Source: Obelidium mucronatum
Lineage: Eukaryota > Chytridiomycota > Chytridiomycetes > Chytridiales > Chytriomycetaceae
Direction: 5' to 3'
NCBI GenBank assembly: GCA_025765595.1
Contig: JAIVFH010000003.1
Location: 1-64,000, forward strand
DNA: 64,000 nt
The notes under the pieces are model-generated. The model did no database searches. It was not told the origin of the DNA and saw only the letters and a program-made list of their open reading frames with translations. Of the stretch, positions 9,724-20,123 are shown in pieces. How positions within the stretch are numbered: the first letter of the stretch is position 1; the number at the start of each line of letters is the position of its first letter. Position numbers and translations under genes: made by a program.

Positions 9724-10833
9724 ATGGAAACCAACAAAGGTAAACGCAAGCGAGATGTTTACTTTTCGGTTACTGATGAACCTACCTCTCTTTTAGGTGA
9801 CGATTCTGCCCCCAGGGGAGAAATTGCTCCGGACGTTGCTGTTGATGAAGTTGAGAAGGGCTTGGACGCTACTAAGGTAAAGTCTACAAAAGTCAAACCG
9901 GTTAGTGTACCTCAAACTAAACGTGATTCACAAAACAGATTGCTGACGCGTAAACAGCAGGGTTTGACCTTGGTAGAACTTCAAGATTTGCATCGGAAGT
10001 TTGGTCATGCGAACATCTCTTCTGTTCTTTTTACTTTGAATAACGTGAATAAATCTAAAATCTATGTTGTTGATGATTCTCTTCAATATATGTTTTTGAC
10101 ACCAACTTTTGAGAATTGTCTGATTTGTGCTAAGCATAAAATGACACGCACAGAAATTTATTCTACAAACAATCCTGCAACACACATTGGTGGTAGACTT
10201 CATGCAGACATTATCCACCTGGATGATTCATCTCCGGATGATGATTCCTATTGGTTATGTATTGTCGATGAATTCACGCGATGGATTTCCATTTATCTTT
10301 TGGAATCTAAAAGCGACGCATGTTCTACAATGCGCCAACACATTGGCAAATTTGAACGCGACCACAGCATAATTGTGGGGGAAATACGTTCTGACACTGC
10401 AGAACTGATGACAACACAATGGTTTATTGATTTTTGCTCTAAGCGCATCAATAAAATTGAGTTGACTGCATCTCCTCCTTATTTTAAAGAATTCAACGGT
10501 CTTGTAGAACGTACAGTTTGTACTTTGAAAGGTATGACTGAGTGCTTACTATCACAAAGTAAACTGCCGCGTGAGTATTACTATACATACGCGCTGTTTT
10601 ATGCAGCGTTTTTGAAGAACATGTTGTTTCATCCTTACCTGAAAGGAACACCATTCTTTGCGCTCTTTAAAAGACATGCTGACACTAAGGACGCCCGCGT
10701 TTTTGGTTCCCTTGCAAGCATTCTCATCTTTGATGAACAACGCTCAAGGAGAAACATTATTGAAAAGTCTGAACTCGGTGTATTTCTTGGTTACAAAGGA
10801 ATTGACAGTCAAGTTTACTTAGTAGAAAACTAG
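9724..10833 (+). pseudogene. copia element 1 GAG-pre-integrase and integrase, inverted, left copy
   Basis: An intact 369-codon frame with the zinc-binding pre-integrase pattern (LHRKFGH, CLICAKH) and an rve integrase core carrying D (HADIIHLD), D (IRSDTAEL) and E (FNGLVERTV). The C-terminus reads GVFLGYKGIDSQVYLVEN and stops. It runs opposite to the RT of the same element, although copia order is integrase then RT on one strand. It differs from the right copy by Thr for Lys in MFLTPTFE. The segment has been inverted, so the element cannot make a normal polyprotein. Confidence 0.92.
10803..10832 (-). repeat. 30 bp inverted repeat at distal edge of the integrase cassette, left arm
   Basis: Reverse complement of 9,651-9,680. 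It encodes the last residues (DSQVYLVEN) of the inverted integrase frame. Confidence 0.85.
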
Positions 10834-11012
10834 TTACTAGTTTTGATGATTTCAGCTAGATCATTCAGTTTCTTTAATATTGTTCTAAACTACTGATTGG
10901 GCGTTTACCTGTACTTGGAGATGTCTGTGCTTTGGCATCCCGATATCTCCGCAAGAATTTCAACAGTCTCTATCCAGTACCCTGGTGGCTTAGAATCTTC
11001 AATTCGGTCGCC

Positions 11013-11618
11013 TCACGCGTTGCATAAAGAGTCTCCATATTTTGCAGATTTTTGTTGTAGGTTGATGAAACTGCCGACCCAGTGACTGTTGTTAATATGG
11101 GTGGGAACAACAATCTGAGCACAAGATAAATTGATGGAATTTGATAGGAAAAAATTCTTGCCAATGCCTTTAGTGATAATAGATGTCTTTGTTTCCCCTT
11201 TCGCAAGTAGTGATATGACAGCAGAGACATCACCAGGATCCAGTACAATGACGTCCTTCATGTTGGAGTTTGCAACAATGGATTTCAAGCAGAATGAAAT
11301 AACACATCCATGAAACCACTTCTTGCCAGCAATGCTGATCACATCTTCCAACGTCAAGTCTGAAGAGACATTTCCAAGTTGAAGATGAACCTTGAGAAAA
11401 TTCTGACGCAGCCTGCCTAAGAATAATAGATTCTCATTCTGGGTATCCTGAGTGTCGATCCATTGTATGACAGACTTTAATACCTCCCGCAGTATCGTAA
11501 GTTGGTGATACACCACCTGACTGTTTATCTCATGATACATATACAGTGTACGATCGAAGACAGTAAAAGAGTTCTTCACGGCTCGCAAAAGTAGATGATT
11601 TTGAATGGCAGTAGCCAC
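11013..11618 (-). pseudogene. Ulp1/C48-like protease fragment, left copy
   Basis: A 201-codon frame ending in the first half of a C48 (Ulp1/SENP) protease catalytic region: QIVVPTHINNSHWVGSFI with the His, then SAKYGDSL with the Asp. The following Gln and Cys motifs are missing because the frame stops at LCNA. Ulp1-like proteases are often carried by fungal and plant DNA transposons, so this may be transposon cargo. It has no clear start context and is probably non-functional. The copy at 18,209-18,814 is the same. Confidence 0.6.
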
Positions 11619-11722
11619 ATCAAAGGAAAGGAGTCACCTGACTGCCTTGCCACTTGGCATCAAACACCAACAGTCCTTGGAAACAACGCGCTCCTCTTGC
11701 TCTTCACCACTCTCTTGCGTGA

Positions 11723-12163
11723 TTACATCGTTCCTTCTTCGGTAGATAATGTCACGCCGTACCTGAGTTGTAATGTTTTACTCTTCAAGACCCACATGAC
11801 AAGCTGGGGAGCCCAACCAAGTAACTCTGTCAGCCTCTCCAAAAGCAAAACGGCACTGAAGGCTGTCGCGGCGTCCAGAGTCTTTCCTTCAACGAGCGTG
11901 TAGACGGTAAACGTGACAAAGAAGCATAGGATACTGTAGGTGAAATTACTAATGTGCAGCGTGATATAAATAAAACTGAGTTTGAGAAAGATAATGTCAC
12001 GCCGTACCTGAGTTGTAAGGGGGTAAAAACAGCCAGGTGCATCAATCAACAGAGCCACAGTCCATGTCGCTCGAGCGACTGTTGCAGCATGTTCTCCCTC
12101 ATCTGGAGCTTCCACAGGTTCGTCGACCCCTGCAATGCCTGGACCATCATTGAGTGTCGCCAC
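11723..12163 (-). pseudogene. ABCC-type transporter fragment, left copy
   Basis: Within this 146-codon frame, about 75 residues resemble part of the first transmembrane domain of an MRP/ABCC transporter (FFVTFTVYTLVEG, LDAATAFSAVLLLERL, WAPQLVMWVLKSK). No nucleotide-binding domain is present. The piece is bounded by two direct copies of a 30 bp sequence (11,744-11,773 and 11,989-12,018). It looks like a captured or stranded exon of a host gene. Identical to 17,664-18,104. Confidence 0.6.
11744..12018. repeat. pair of 30 bp direct repeats around the ABCC fragment, left arm
   Basis: The same 30 bases (starting AGATAATGTCACGCC on the plus strand) occur at 11,744-11,773 and 11,989-12,018, a period of 245 bp. 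Confidence 0.8.
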
Positions 12164-12445
12164 TATTCTTGGTTTGACAGGTGCACGTCAATTTCGCAAG
12201 TACATCGCTGCCAGTGTTGGATGCTCTGGTACATTGCCAGCATTACTTGGGTTTAGGATGGGTCTGTTTCGAGTTGTTCCTAGTCGTGTTTTGCCAAACA
12301 TGGCGGGCTGCTTTGAATGTTGTCTTGAAACAAATTTCGATAACTTTACAATCGAGTAATGGTGTGCTTTTTTGGAATAAAATTAATTTTAAGGTGGGGT
12401 ACAACGCAGCTACACATATTAAATCATACACCCCCTTACGACCCT
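12008..12445. repeat. MITE-like inverted-repeat segment, left copy
   Basis: Mirror of 17,382-17,819: about 435 bp with GTNGTAAGGGGGT at both ends in opposite orientation. CAGG flanks each side as a possible 4 bp duplication. No coding content is recognised. Confidence 0.3.
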
Positions 12446-12537
12446 GCGTAGTGAGGGGGGGTATGACCGAAGCGTGAAAAGGGACGGTATGAAATAATTT
12501 TTTCCTCTTTATATTGTAACCAGACAATGGAAAACAT

Positions 12538-12543
12538 TTTATT
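12538..12543 (-). terminator. polyadenylation signal of surface gene A
   Basis: AATAAA on the minus strand about 195 bp past the stop codon of the minus-strand surface gene. Confidence 0.5.
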
Positions 12544-12736
12544 CAGAATTCAAAATATGCAGATACAGAATGGAAGAGTGTAGAAAAAAATGACTCAAGC
12601 AAAAGTCGAAATCAGAAGCCAATGGCAGTAAAATATGTGAAAAATCAGGAGAATGAATGCTCCATCAATATCATAAATGGACCAGAAAGCGAACTAGAGA
12701 TCAATAAAAAAGTAGAAAGACAATCAAATCAACCAC

Positions 12737-14285
12737 TTAAAGCATGAAAAGGCCAGCAAGTGTGGCAATTCCCGCAGCGACAGTATTGGCAGAAGAGCCA
12801 ACAACATAGATTCCAGTCTTGACTGGAACAACTGGTGCTACCGGCGATGGAACTACAACCTTAGTAGTGACAACTCCGGTGGTGGTAACAATAACTGGTG
12901 GGACAACAACTGGGATAGCGTTAATGGATCCCTGATTACAGATCTGGGCAACATTGTTCGAGTTCTCTGTGATACAAGCATAGATGGTGCTTCCGTTGAA
13001 GCTGGTGGATCCAACCAATGGAGTGGAGACTTCGGATTGGTTGCATTCCTGCTTGACGGTGGCAGAGTTGTTAACCACACAGAGGAAGCACTTGGAACCT
13101 GCAGCACAGTTGATGACAAAGGATCCAGAGCCGTTGGAGTCGGCAGTTTTGGTGGTGGTGGTGGCAACAGCAGCGGTGGTGGTGGCAGCAGTGGTGGTAG
13201 TGGCAGCAGCAGAGGTGGTGGTGGCAGCAGCAGAGGTGGTGGTACTGGCAGAAACAGAGGTGGTGGTGGTGGCAGCAGCAGTAGTGGTGGTTGTAGCAGA
13301 TGCAGTGGTGGTGGTTGTAGCAGATGCAGTGGTGGTGGTAGTAGCAGATGCAGTGGTGGTGGTAGTGGCAGATGCAGTGGTGGTGGTAGTCGCAGGAGCA
13401 GTGGTGGTGGTAGTGGCTTCAATTGGAACAGTGAATCCAGTAACGCTAACAGGGCCGCTCTTTTCAACAGTCACACTGACAATTGCAATGTTCTTAGTTC
13501 CAGAGTTGATGTACACCTTCCCATTAGCAGTGTGGACCCAAACATCGGTGACAGACGCTGGCAAGTCAGCAGCAACAATCAACTCGCCCGCTTCAGTAAT
13601 CTGAGTGGTGATGGTCTTTCCAGCAAGAACATCGTAACCAAATCCAGAGGCAGTCAAAAACTTCTGGCCAGAAACAATAACGGCAAGCTTGTTACCAGTA
13701 GCTGAGGCAACAATTGGGACAGCGAGGTCATCAGCAGTAGCAACAGCTTGACGACGCTTGCGTCCTCCGGTTGTAACAACCTGGGCGTGGTCAGACGGTA
13801 ACACACCGACACCACGCAGTTCGTCTAACTGTTTTTGGGTAAAATATCCCGCACTAGTGTACCCCTGAGGGCCAGCGGCAGCCTGCCTGTCGTCACCAAC
13901 TGTGGAAGAGATAGGGCAAAACTTGATAAGTTGGCACGCCTTGACAAACATGTTAACAAGGGCTCAAATCATCGAATGAATCCTCACCACACTGTTAGAA
14001 AGGAGAGGGTCCTCGTCAGTCACTGTCGCAACCTTGGCCGAAACTTCGTACAAATTGTCACACACTTCATCGATTCCAGGAAGCTGATTGAAACGTTAGA
14101 CATCTGCCAATTGAATGCAAAAAACAGACCAATAATGTGGTTAGTGACGGATTGAATGAAACTTTGAATAGTGTTTCCAAGGCGAGCTTGTTTTCAGCTG
14201 CATTGCTGTAAGAATTGATATGACCACATGATAACAGTGCCGACGCCTGTCCAGCAAAGGCAATAATTTTGATGAAAGGAAACAT
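12737..14285 (-). CDS. Thr-rich GPI-type surface protein A (short paralog)
   Basis: Three exons on the minus strand: 14,285-14,130, 14,083-13,988 and 13,939-12,737, giving 484 residues. Introns are 46 and 48 bp; the first has an unusual GTCTGT donor, chosen because it keeps the frame and matches the paralog. It starts with a hydrophobic signal-like peptide (MFPFIKIIAFAGQASALLS). A short Cys-containing region and a conserved beta-rich segment (KTITTQITEAGELIVAADLP) follow. Next come a Thr/Ala stalk of ATTTTTAS repeats and a Cys-containing segment. The hydrophobic tail NTVAAGIATLAGLFML fits a GPI-attachment signal. From RRQAVATADD onward it is almost identical to gene B; before that it is a diverged paralog. 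A wall or adhesin role is inference. Confidence 0.8.
13147..13414 (-). repeat. Thr/Ala codon repeat (stalk), left copy
   Basis: ACC/ACT-rich tandem repeat encoding ATTTTTAS-like units. It has four full SATTTTTA units against three in the mirror copy, a 24 bp length difference. Confidence 0.9.
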
Positions 14286-14434
14286 TATCGTTCTGGATGG
14301 GAAAATGGAGAAGGCGGAATTTTCACCTAGGGCCATGCGTGAGGTCCGTGCCACTCGCATGGCTTACTTCAATCGCATGGCTCAGCAGTTTATTTAAATA
14401 ATGAAAATGAGGGTACTGGAAAAGACTGACAAAA
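14286..14434. promoter_or_regulatory. shared divergent promoter of surface genes A and B
   Basis: Only 149 bp separate the two start codons (14,285 minus, 14,435 plus), so both genes must be driven from here. An AT-rich TTTATTTAAATAA at about 14,391 could serve as a TATA-like element for gene B. No known operator is recognised. Confidence 0.6.
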
Positions 14435-17090
14435 ATGCGTGCTGGAGCTTTAATCGCCTTTATATTCGCTGCCGCGCCAGTTTGGGCCGCTGCCACTATT
14501 AACATTGGACAAGTTGGATGCTCCGTCGATAGTGATTGCAAGGATGTTACCGTTGGAAAAACTGTTGAGGTTGTGAAATGTGTCTTGGGTGGCTACTGCA
14601 AGATCACCTGTCCAACTACTCACTTCCTAAAAAATTCTGGAACAAACGATGTCTCCAGTTGTCAGGCCATCGCGTTTGGAGGCGCCTGTGGAACTGACGG
14701 CTACAACACTGTGGACAAGGCTTGCCCAGCATCTGCTGGAAATGCCACGGTCATTTGCCCTAAAGACAATATCATCGTCGGTGGTAACCCCGTTACAGGC
14801 ACCAAGCAACTATGTACACTCTCCTGTCTGTCTGGGTACACCGCGGTTAAAAAGGACCTGACTGCTCCCACTCCTATCTCTTCTGACACTCTTGCGTACT
14901 CCCAAGACACGGATGCTTTCTCTTGTTTGAAGACTGAAGTTAGTTCTTCATGTAAAGCCGACAGCGAATGTCCAAGCGAAGATGTGACCGGTATCTATTC
15001 CTGTGATGCCACCGACAAGGTGTGTAAAATTACCTGCCGTACTGCCGACAAGTACTCCCTGGTTGGAACTGACGGTAAGACGAAGGGTGATGTTTGCAAG
15101 ATTGCTGGCCGTGGGTCAAAGTGTTCGACAAACGCAGATTGTCCATCAGGACAGTCTCTCAGCTGTGAAAGCGGCAAGTGTTCATTGAAATGTCCATCAG
15201 GAGATGTTGCGATCGGTTTCGGAAACCCTGTCGACCTCACCAACTCGACCACTATATGTGGAAAGCCAGCCATTGGCGGACAGTGTACTCAAGATAATAA
15301 GGGATCTGCTTGCCCCATTGCCCCAGCTGGACTCACTGTTGATTGCGTTGGTACAACTTGTGCATACACTGGTTGTCTCGATGTAACCAAATCTTTGAAC
15401 GGATCTGCTACTGTACCATCCACCGCCTGTACTCCAAAAGCCATTGGATCCACCTGTGCCGATGTCACCAAGGACTGTCCAGTTAACCCACCAAACTTTG
15501 GATACTTTACATGTGCATCTAACAAATGTGCATTGAGATGTCAAGAGAACTACTTTGTAAATGGAACCACTTGTGCCCCTGGAAATGCCCCAACTCCTCC
15601 AACTTGCGGTGCTGTTGATTCGTCTGCTGACCCAGCCAAGAATAAGGAAGCTCTCAAAACCCTCTTTGGCCTCACTTACAACAAACAAATCACTTCCTTG
15701 CTTGTAAGAAATTTTTTTTGGAAAGATTTTCAAATTCACTTATTCGACTTTTAGGCCGCTGGTGTTGATGCTGTGTGCAAAGCTGCTGCAGACGTTGCTG
15801 CTAAGGTCAATGTTGTTTCTGACGATTCTGCCACTGTGGCCAATGGAGTGGTGAGTATCCTGAACCATTTACAAAGCTTTCTCTGATGCTAAAGCAATGA
15901 CTTAGGCTTGCAAGATTGTGAAGTTGTGTCCACTTTCTTCCACAACTGGAGACGACAGCCAAGCTGCCGGCGGGCCAAAGGGGAACTCTGCTTCTGGTAC
16001 TGTTCCAAAGATTATCTTGGACATCTTGAAATCTCTTGGCTTCAAGATTCCAGACAATGTTAAGGTTGCAACCACGTCCAAAGCTTCCAGCATTCGTCGT
16101 CAAGCTGTTGCTACTGCTGATGACCTCGCTGTCCCAATTGTTGCCTCAGCTACTGGTAACAAGCTTGCCGTTATTGTTTCTGGCCAGAAGTTTTTGACTG
16201 CCTCTGGATTTGGTTACGATGTTCTTGCTGGAAAGACCATCACCACTCAGATTACTGAAGCGGGCGAGTTGATTGTTGCTGCTGACTTGCCAGCGTCTGT
16301 CACCGATGTTTGGGTCCACACTGCTAATGGGAAGGTGTACATCAACTCTGGAACTAAGAACATTGCAATTGTCAGTGTGACTGTTGAAAAGAGCGGCCCT
16401 GTTAGCGTTACTGGATTCACTGTTCCAATTGAAGCCACTACCACCACCACTGCTCCTGCGACTACCACCACCACTGCATCTGCCACTACCACCACCACTG
16501 CATCTGCTACTACCACCACCACTGCATCTGCTACAACCACCACTACTGCTGCTGCCACCACCACCACCTCTGTTTCTGCCAGTACCACCACCTCTGCTGC
16601 TGCCACCACCACCTCTGCTGCTGCCACTACCACCACTGCTGCCACCACCACCGCTGCTGTTGCCACCACCACCACCAAAACTGCCGACTCCAACGGCTCT
16701 GGATCCTTTGTCATCAACTGTGCTGCAGGTTCCAAGTGCTTCCTCTGTGTGGTTAACAACTCTGCCACCGTCAAGCAGGAATGCAACCAATCCGAAGTCT
16801 CCACTCCATTGGTTGGATCCACCAGCTTCAACGGAAGCACCATCTATGCTTGTATCACAGAGAACTCGAACAATGTTGCCCAGATCTGTAATCAGGGATC
16901 CATTAACGCTATCCCAGTTGTTGTCCCACCAGTTATTGTTACCACCACCGGAGTTGTCACTACTAAGGTTGTAGTTCCATCGCCGGTAGCACCAGTTGTT
17001 CCAGTCAAGACTGGAATCTATGTTGTTGGCTCTTCTGCCAATACTGTCGCTGCGGGAATTGCCACACTTGCTGGCCTTTTCATGCTTTAA
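14435..17090 (+). CDS. Cys-rich, Thr-rich GPI-type surface protein B
   Basis: Three exons (14,435-15,703, 15,755-15,850, 15,906-17,090), introns 51 and 55 bp, both phase 0, 849 residues. A signal peptide (MRAGALIAFIFAAAPVWAA) leads into six tandem six-cysteine modules (residues ~29-390; spacing about C-x5-C-x8-13-C-x4-6-C-x3-C-x15-25-C). A conserved segment, a Thr/Ala stalk (16,437-16,680), a second Cys-containing segment and a hydrophobic C-terminus fitting GPI attachment follow. The last exon from 16,095 lies in the palindrome arm and is nearly identical to gene A; the Cys modules are unique to B. Extracellular adhesion or wall function is inference from architecture. Confidence 0.85.
16437..16680 (+). 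repeat. Thr/Ala codon repeat (stalk), right copy
   Basis: ACC/ACT/GCT-rich tandem repeat encoding ATTTTTAS-like units. It has one 24 bp unit fewer than the left copy. Confidence 0.9.
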
Positions 17091-17283
17091 GTGGTTGATT
17101 TGATTGTCTTTCTACTTTTTTATTGATCTCTAGTTCGCTTTCTGGTCCATTTATGATATTGATGGAGCATTCATTCTCCTGATTTTTCACATATTTTACT
17201 GCCATTGGCTTCTGATTTCGACTTTTGCTTGAGTCATTTTTTTCTACACTCTTCCATTCTGTATCTGCATATTTTGAATTCTG

Positions 17284-17289
17284 AATAAA
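17284..17289 (+). terminator. polyadenylation signal of surface gene B
   Basis: AATAAA about 195 bp after the gene B stop, in a T-rich 3' region. Confidence 0.5.
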
Positions 17290-17360
17290 ATGTTTTCCAT
17301 TGTCTGGTTACAATATAAAGAGGAAAAAATTATTTCATACCGTCCCTTTTCACGCTTCGG

Positions 17361-17407
17361 TCATACCCCCCCTCACTACGCAGGGTCGTAAGGGGGTGTA
17401 TGATTTA
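17361..17407. repeat. C/G-run hairpin downstream of gene B
   Basis: TCATACCCCCCCT and AGGGGGTGTATGA can pair around a short loop containing CACTACGCAGGGT. It could be a transposon end or a 3' structural element. The mirror copy lies at 12,420-12,466. Confidence 0.4.
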
Positions 17408-17819
17408 ATATGTGTAGCTGCGTTGTACCCCACCTTAAAATTAATTTTATTCCAAAAAAGCACACCATTACTCGATTGTAAAGTTATCGAAATTTGTTTC
17501 AAGACAACATTCAAAGCAGCCCGCCATGTTTGGCAAAACACGACTAGGAACAACTCGAAACAGACCCATCCTAAACCCAAGTAATGCTGGCAATGTACCA
17601 GAGCATCCAACACTGGCAGCGATGTACTTGCGAAATTGACGTGCACCTGTCAAACCAAGAATAGTGGCGACACTCAATGATGGTCCAGGCATTGCAGGGG
17701 TCGACGAACCTGTGGAAGCTCCAGATGAGGGAGAACATGCTGCAACAGTCGCTCGAGCGACATGGACTGTGGCTCTGTTGATTGATGCACCTGGCTGTTT
17801 TTACCCCCTTACAACTCAG
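17382..17819. repeat. MITE-like inverted-repeat segment, right copy
   Basis: GGGTCGTAAGGGGGTG at 17,382 and its inverted partner (ACCCCCTTACAACT) near 17,803-17,817 bound about 435 bp. CAGG lies next to each end. The short imperfect ends make this tentative. The minus-strand frame inside (GLTGARQFRKYIAAS and on) belongs to no family I recognise. Confidence 0.3.
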
Positions 17820-18104
17820 GTACGGCGTGACATTATCTTTCTCAAACTCAGTTTTATTTATATCACGCTGCACATTAGTAATTTCACCTACAGTATCCTA
17901 TGCTTCTTTGTCACGTTTACCGTCTACACGCTCGTTGAAGGAAAGACTCTGGACGCCGCGACAGCCTTCAGTGCCGTTTTGCTTTTGGAGAGGCTGACAG
18001 AGTTACTTGGTTGGGCTCCCCAGCTTGTCATGTGGGTCTTGAAGAGTAAAACATTACAACTCAGGTACGGCGTGACATTATCTACCGAAGAAGGAACGAT
18101 GTAA
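17664..18104 (+). pseudogene. ABCC-type transporter fragment, right copy
   Basis: Mirror of 11,723-12,163 with the same translation. It is a stretch of an ABCC transmembrane domain (FFVTFTVYTLVEG to VMWVLKSK) with no ATPase domain nearby. The 30 bp direct repeats at 17,809-17,838 and 18,054-18,083 border it; the second is read as LQLRYGVTLS inside the frame. Confidence 0.6.
17809..18083. repeat. pair of 30 bp direct repeats around the ABCC fragment, right arm
   Basis: Identical 30-mers (starting TTACAACTCAGGTACGG) at 17,809-17,838 and 18,054-18,083. Confidence 0.8.
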
Positions 18105-18208
18105 TCACGCAAGAGAGTGGTGAAGAGCAAGAGGAGCGCGTTGTTTCCAAGGACTGTTGGTGTTTGATGCCAAGTGGCAAGGCAGTCAGGTGACTCCTTT
18201 CCTTTGAT

Positions 18209-18814
18209 GTGGCTACTGCCATTCAAAATCATCTACTTTTGCGAGCCGTGAAGAACTCTTTTACTGTCTTCGATCGTACACTGTATATGTATCATGAGAT
18301 AAACAGTCAGGTGGTGTATCACCAACTTACGATACTGCGGGAGGTATTAAAGTCTGTCATACAATGGATCGACACTCAGGATACCCAGAATGAGAATCTA
18401 TTATTCTTAGGCAGGCTGCGTCAGAATTTTCTCAAGGTTCATCTTCAACTTGGAAATGTCTCTTCAGACTTGACGTTGGAAGATGTGATCAGCATTGCTG
18501 GCAAGAAGTGGTTTCATGGATGTGTTATTTCATTCTGCTTGAAATCCATTGTTGCAAACTCCAACATGAAGGACGTCATTGTACTGGATCCTGGTGATGT
18601 CTCTGCTGTCATATCACTACTTGCGAAAGGGGAAACAAAGACATCTATTATCACTAAAGGCATTGGCAAGAATTTTTTCCTATCAAATTCCATCAATTTA
18701 TCTTGTGCTCAGATTGTTGTTCCCACCCATATTAACAACAGTCACTGGGTCGGCAGTTTCATCAACCTACAACAAAAATCTGCAAAATATGGAGACTCTT
18801 TATGCAACGCGTGA
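18209..18814 (+). pseudogene. Ulp1/C48-like protease fragment, right copy
   Basis: Mirror of 11,013-11,618 with the same 201-residue translation. It keeps the His and Asp regions (HINNSHWVGSFI, KYGDSL) of a C48 protease and lacks the Cys half. It lies between the ABCC fragment and the inverted copia integrase, so it is probably debris of a DNA transposon. Confidence 0.6.
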
Positions 18815-18993
18815 GGCGACCGAATTGAAGATTCTAAGCCACCAGGGTACTGGATAGAGACTGTTGAAATTCTTGCGGAGATATCGGGATGCCAAAGCAC
18901 AGACATCTCCAAGTACAGGTAAACGCCCCATCAGTAGTTTAGAACAATATTAAAGAAACTGAATGATCTAGCTGAAATCATCAAAACTAGTAA

Positions 18994-20103
18994 CTAGTTT
19001 TCTACTAAGTAAACTTGACTGTCAATTCCTTTGTAACCAAGAAATACACCGAGTTCAGACTTTTCAATAATGTTTCTCCTTGAGCGTTGTTCATCAAAGA
19101 TGAGAATGCTTGCAAGGGAACCAAAAACGCGGGCGTCCTTAGTGTCAGCATGTCTTTTAAAGAGCGCAAAGAATGGTGTTCCTTTCAGGTAAGGATGAAA
19201 CAACATGTTCTTCAAAAACGCTGCATAAAACAGCGCGTATGTATAGTAATACTCACGCGGCAGTTTACTTTGTGATAGTAAGCACTCAGTCATACCTTTC
19301 AAAGTACAAACTGTACGTTCTACAAGACCGTTGAATTCTTTAAAATAAGGAGGAGATGCAGTCAACTCAATTTTATTGATGCGCTTAGAGCAAAAATCAA
19401 TAAACCATTGTGTTGTCATCAGTTCTGCAGTGTCAGAACGTATTTCCCCCACAATTATGCTGTGGTCGCGTTCAAATTTGCCAATGTGTTGGCGCATTGT
19501 AGAACATGCGTCGCTTTTAGATTCCAAAAGATAAATGGAAATCCATCGCGTGAATTCATCGACAATACATAACCAATAGGAATCATCATCCGGAGATGAA
19601 TCATCCAGGTGGATAATGTCTGCATGAAGTCTACCACCAATGTGTGTTGCAGGATTGTTTGTAGAATAAATTTCTGTGCGTGTCATTTTATGCTTAGCAC
19701 AAATCAGACAATTCTCAAAAGTTGGTTTCAAAAACATATATTGAAGAGAATCATCAACAACATAGATTTTAGATTTATTCACGTTATTCAAAGTAAAAAG
19801 AACAGAAGAGATGTTCGCATGACCAAACTTCCGATGCAAATCTTGAAGTTCTACCAAGGTCAAACCCTGCTGTTTACGCGTCAGCAATCTGTTTTGTGAA
19901 TCACGTTTAGTTTGAGGTACACTAACCGGTTTGACTTTTGTAGACTTTACCTTAGTAGCGTCCAAGCCCTTCTCAACTTCATCAACAGCAACGTCCGGAG
20001 CAATTTCTCCCCTGGGGGCAGAATCGTCACCTAAAAGAGAGGTAGGTTCATCAGTAACCGAAAAGTAAACATCTCGCTTGCGTTTACCTTTGTTGGTTTC
20101 CAT
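18994..20103 (-). pseudogene. copia element 1 GAG-pre-integrase and integrase, inverted, right copy
   Basis: A 369-codon frame on the minus strand, head-to-head with the RT frame that starts at 20,124. It carries the HHCC-like pre-integrase pattern and an integrase core with D, D and E. The last ten residues duplicate the first residues of the RT frame because both come from the 30 bp inverted repeat. If 19,025-20,146 were turned round, integrase would read straight into RT through GYKGIDSQVYLVENYRTGK. This shows that the segment was inverted in an ancestor of both arms. Confidence 0.92.
18995..19024 (-). repeat. 30 bp inverted repeat at distal edge of the integrase cassette, right arm
   Basis: Exact reverse complement of 20,147-20,176. 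Immediately outside is a short palindrome, AAAACTAGTAACTAGTTTT, overlapping the repeat. Confidence 0.85.
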
Positions 20104-20123
20104 GGCAGTATTGGAAGCTCCTG

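Larger units (their letters stand above)
4392..13756. repeat. left arm of a ~9.4 kb imperfect palindrome
   Basis: Everything here recurs in reverse complement at 16,095-25,456. Mirror positions add to 29,827 over most of the arm, and to 29,851 inside 13,414 because this arm carries 24 extra bases in the Thr repeat. The inner edge is at an RRQAVATADD codon run shared by both surface genes; the outer edge is the end of a copia LTR (CTACAACA). From about 6,470 inward only scattered single-base differences are seen. Outside that, substitutions and indels are common. Confidence 0.95.

Noticed and set aside
13037..13705. Long plus-strand Gly/Ser-rich frame opposite surface gene A
   Set aside because: Antisense shadow of the Thr-rich repeat; no start context, introns or homology. 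The same applies to the mirror frame at 16,146-16,790.
17371..17380. CACTA transposon end (CACTACG)
   Set aside because: A five-base match with no inverted partner ending TAGTG and no 3 bp duplication; unrelated to the CACTA-like transposase at 50.2 kb.
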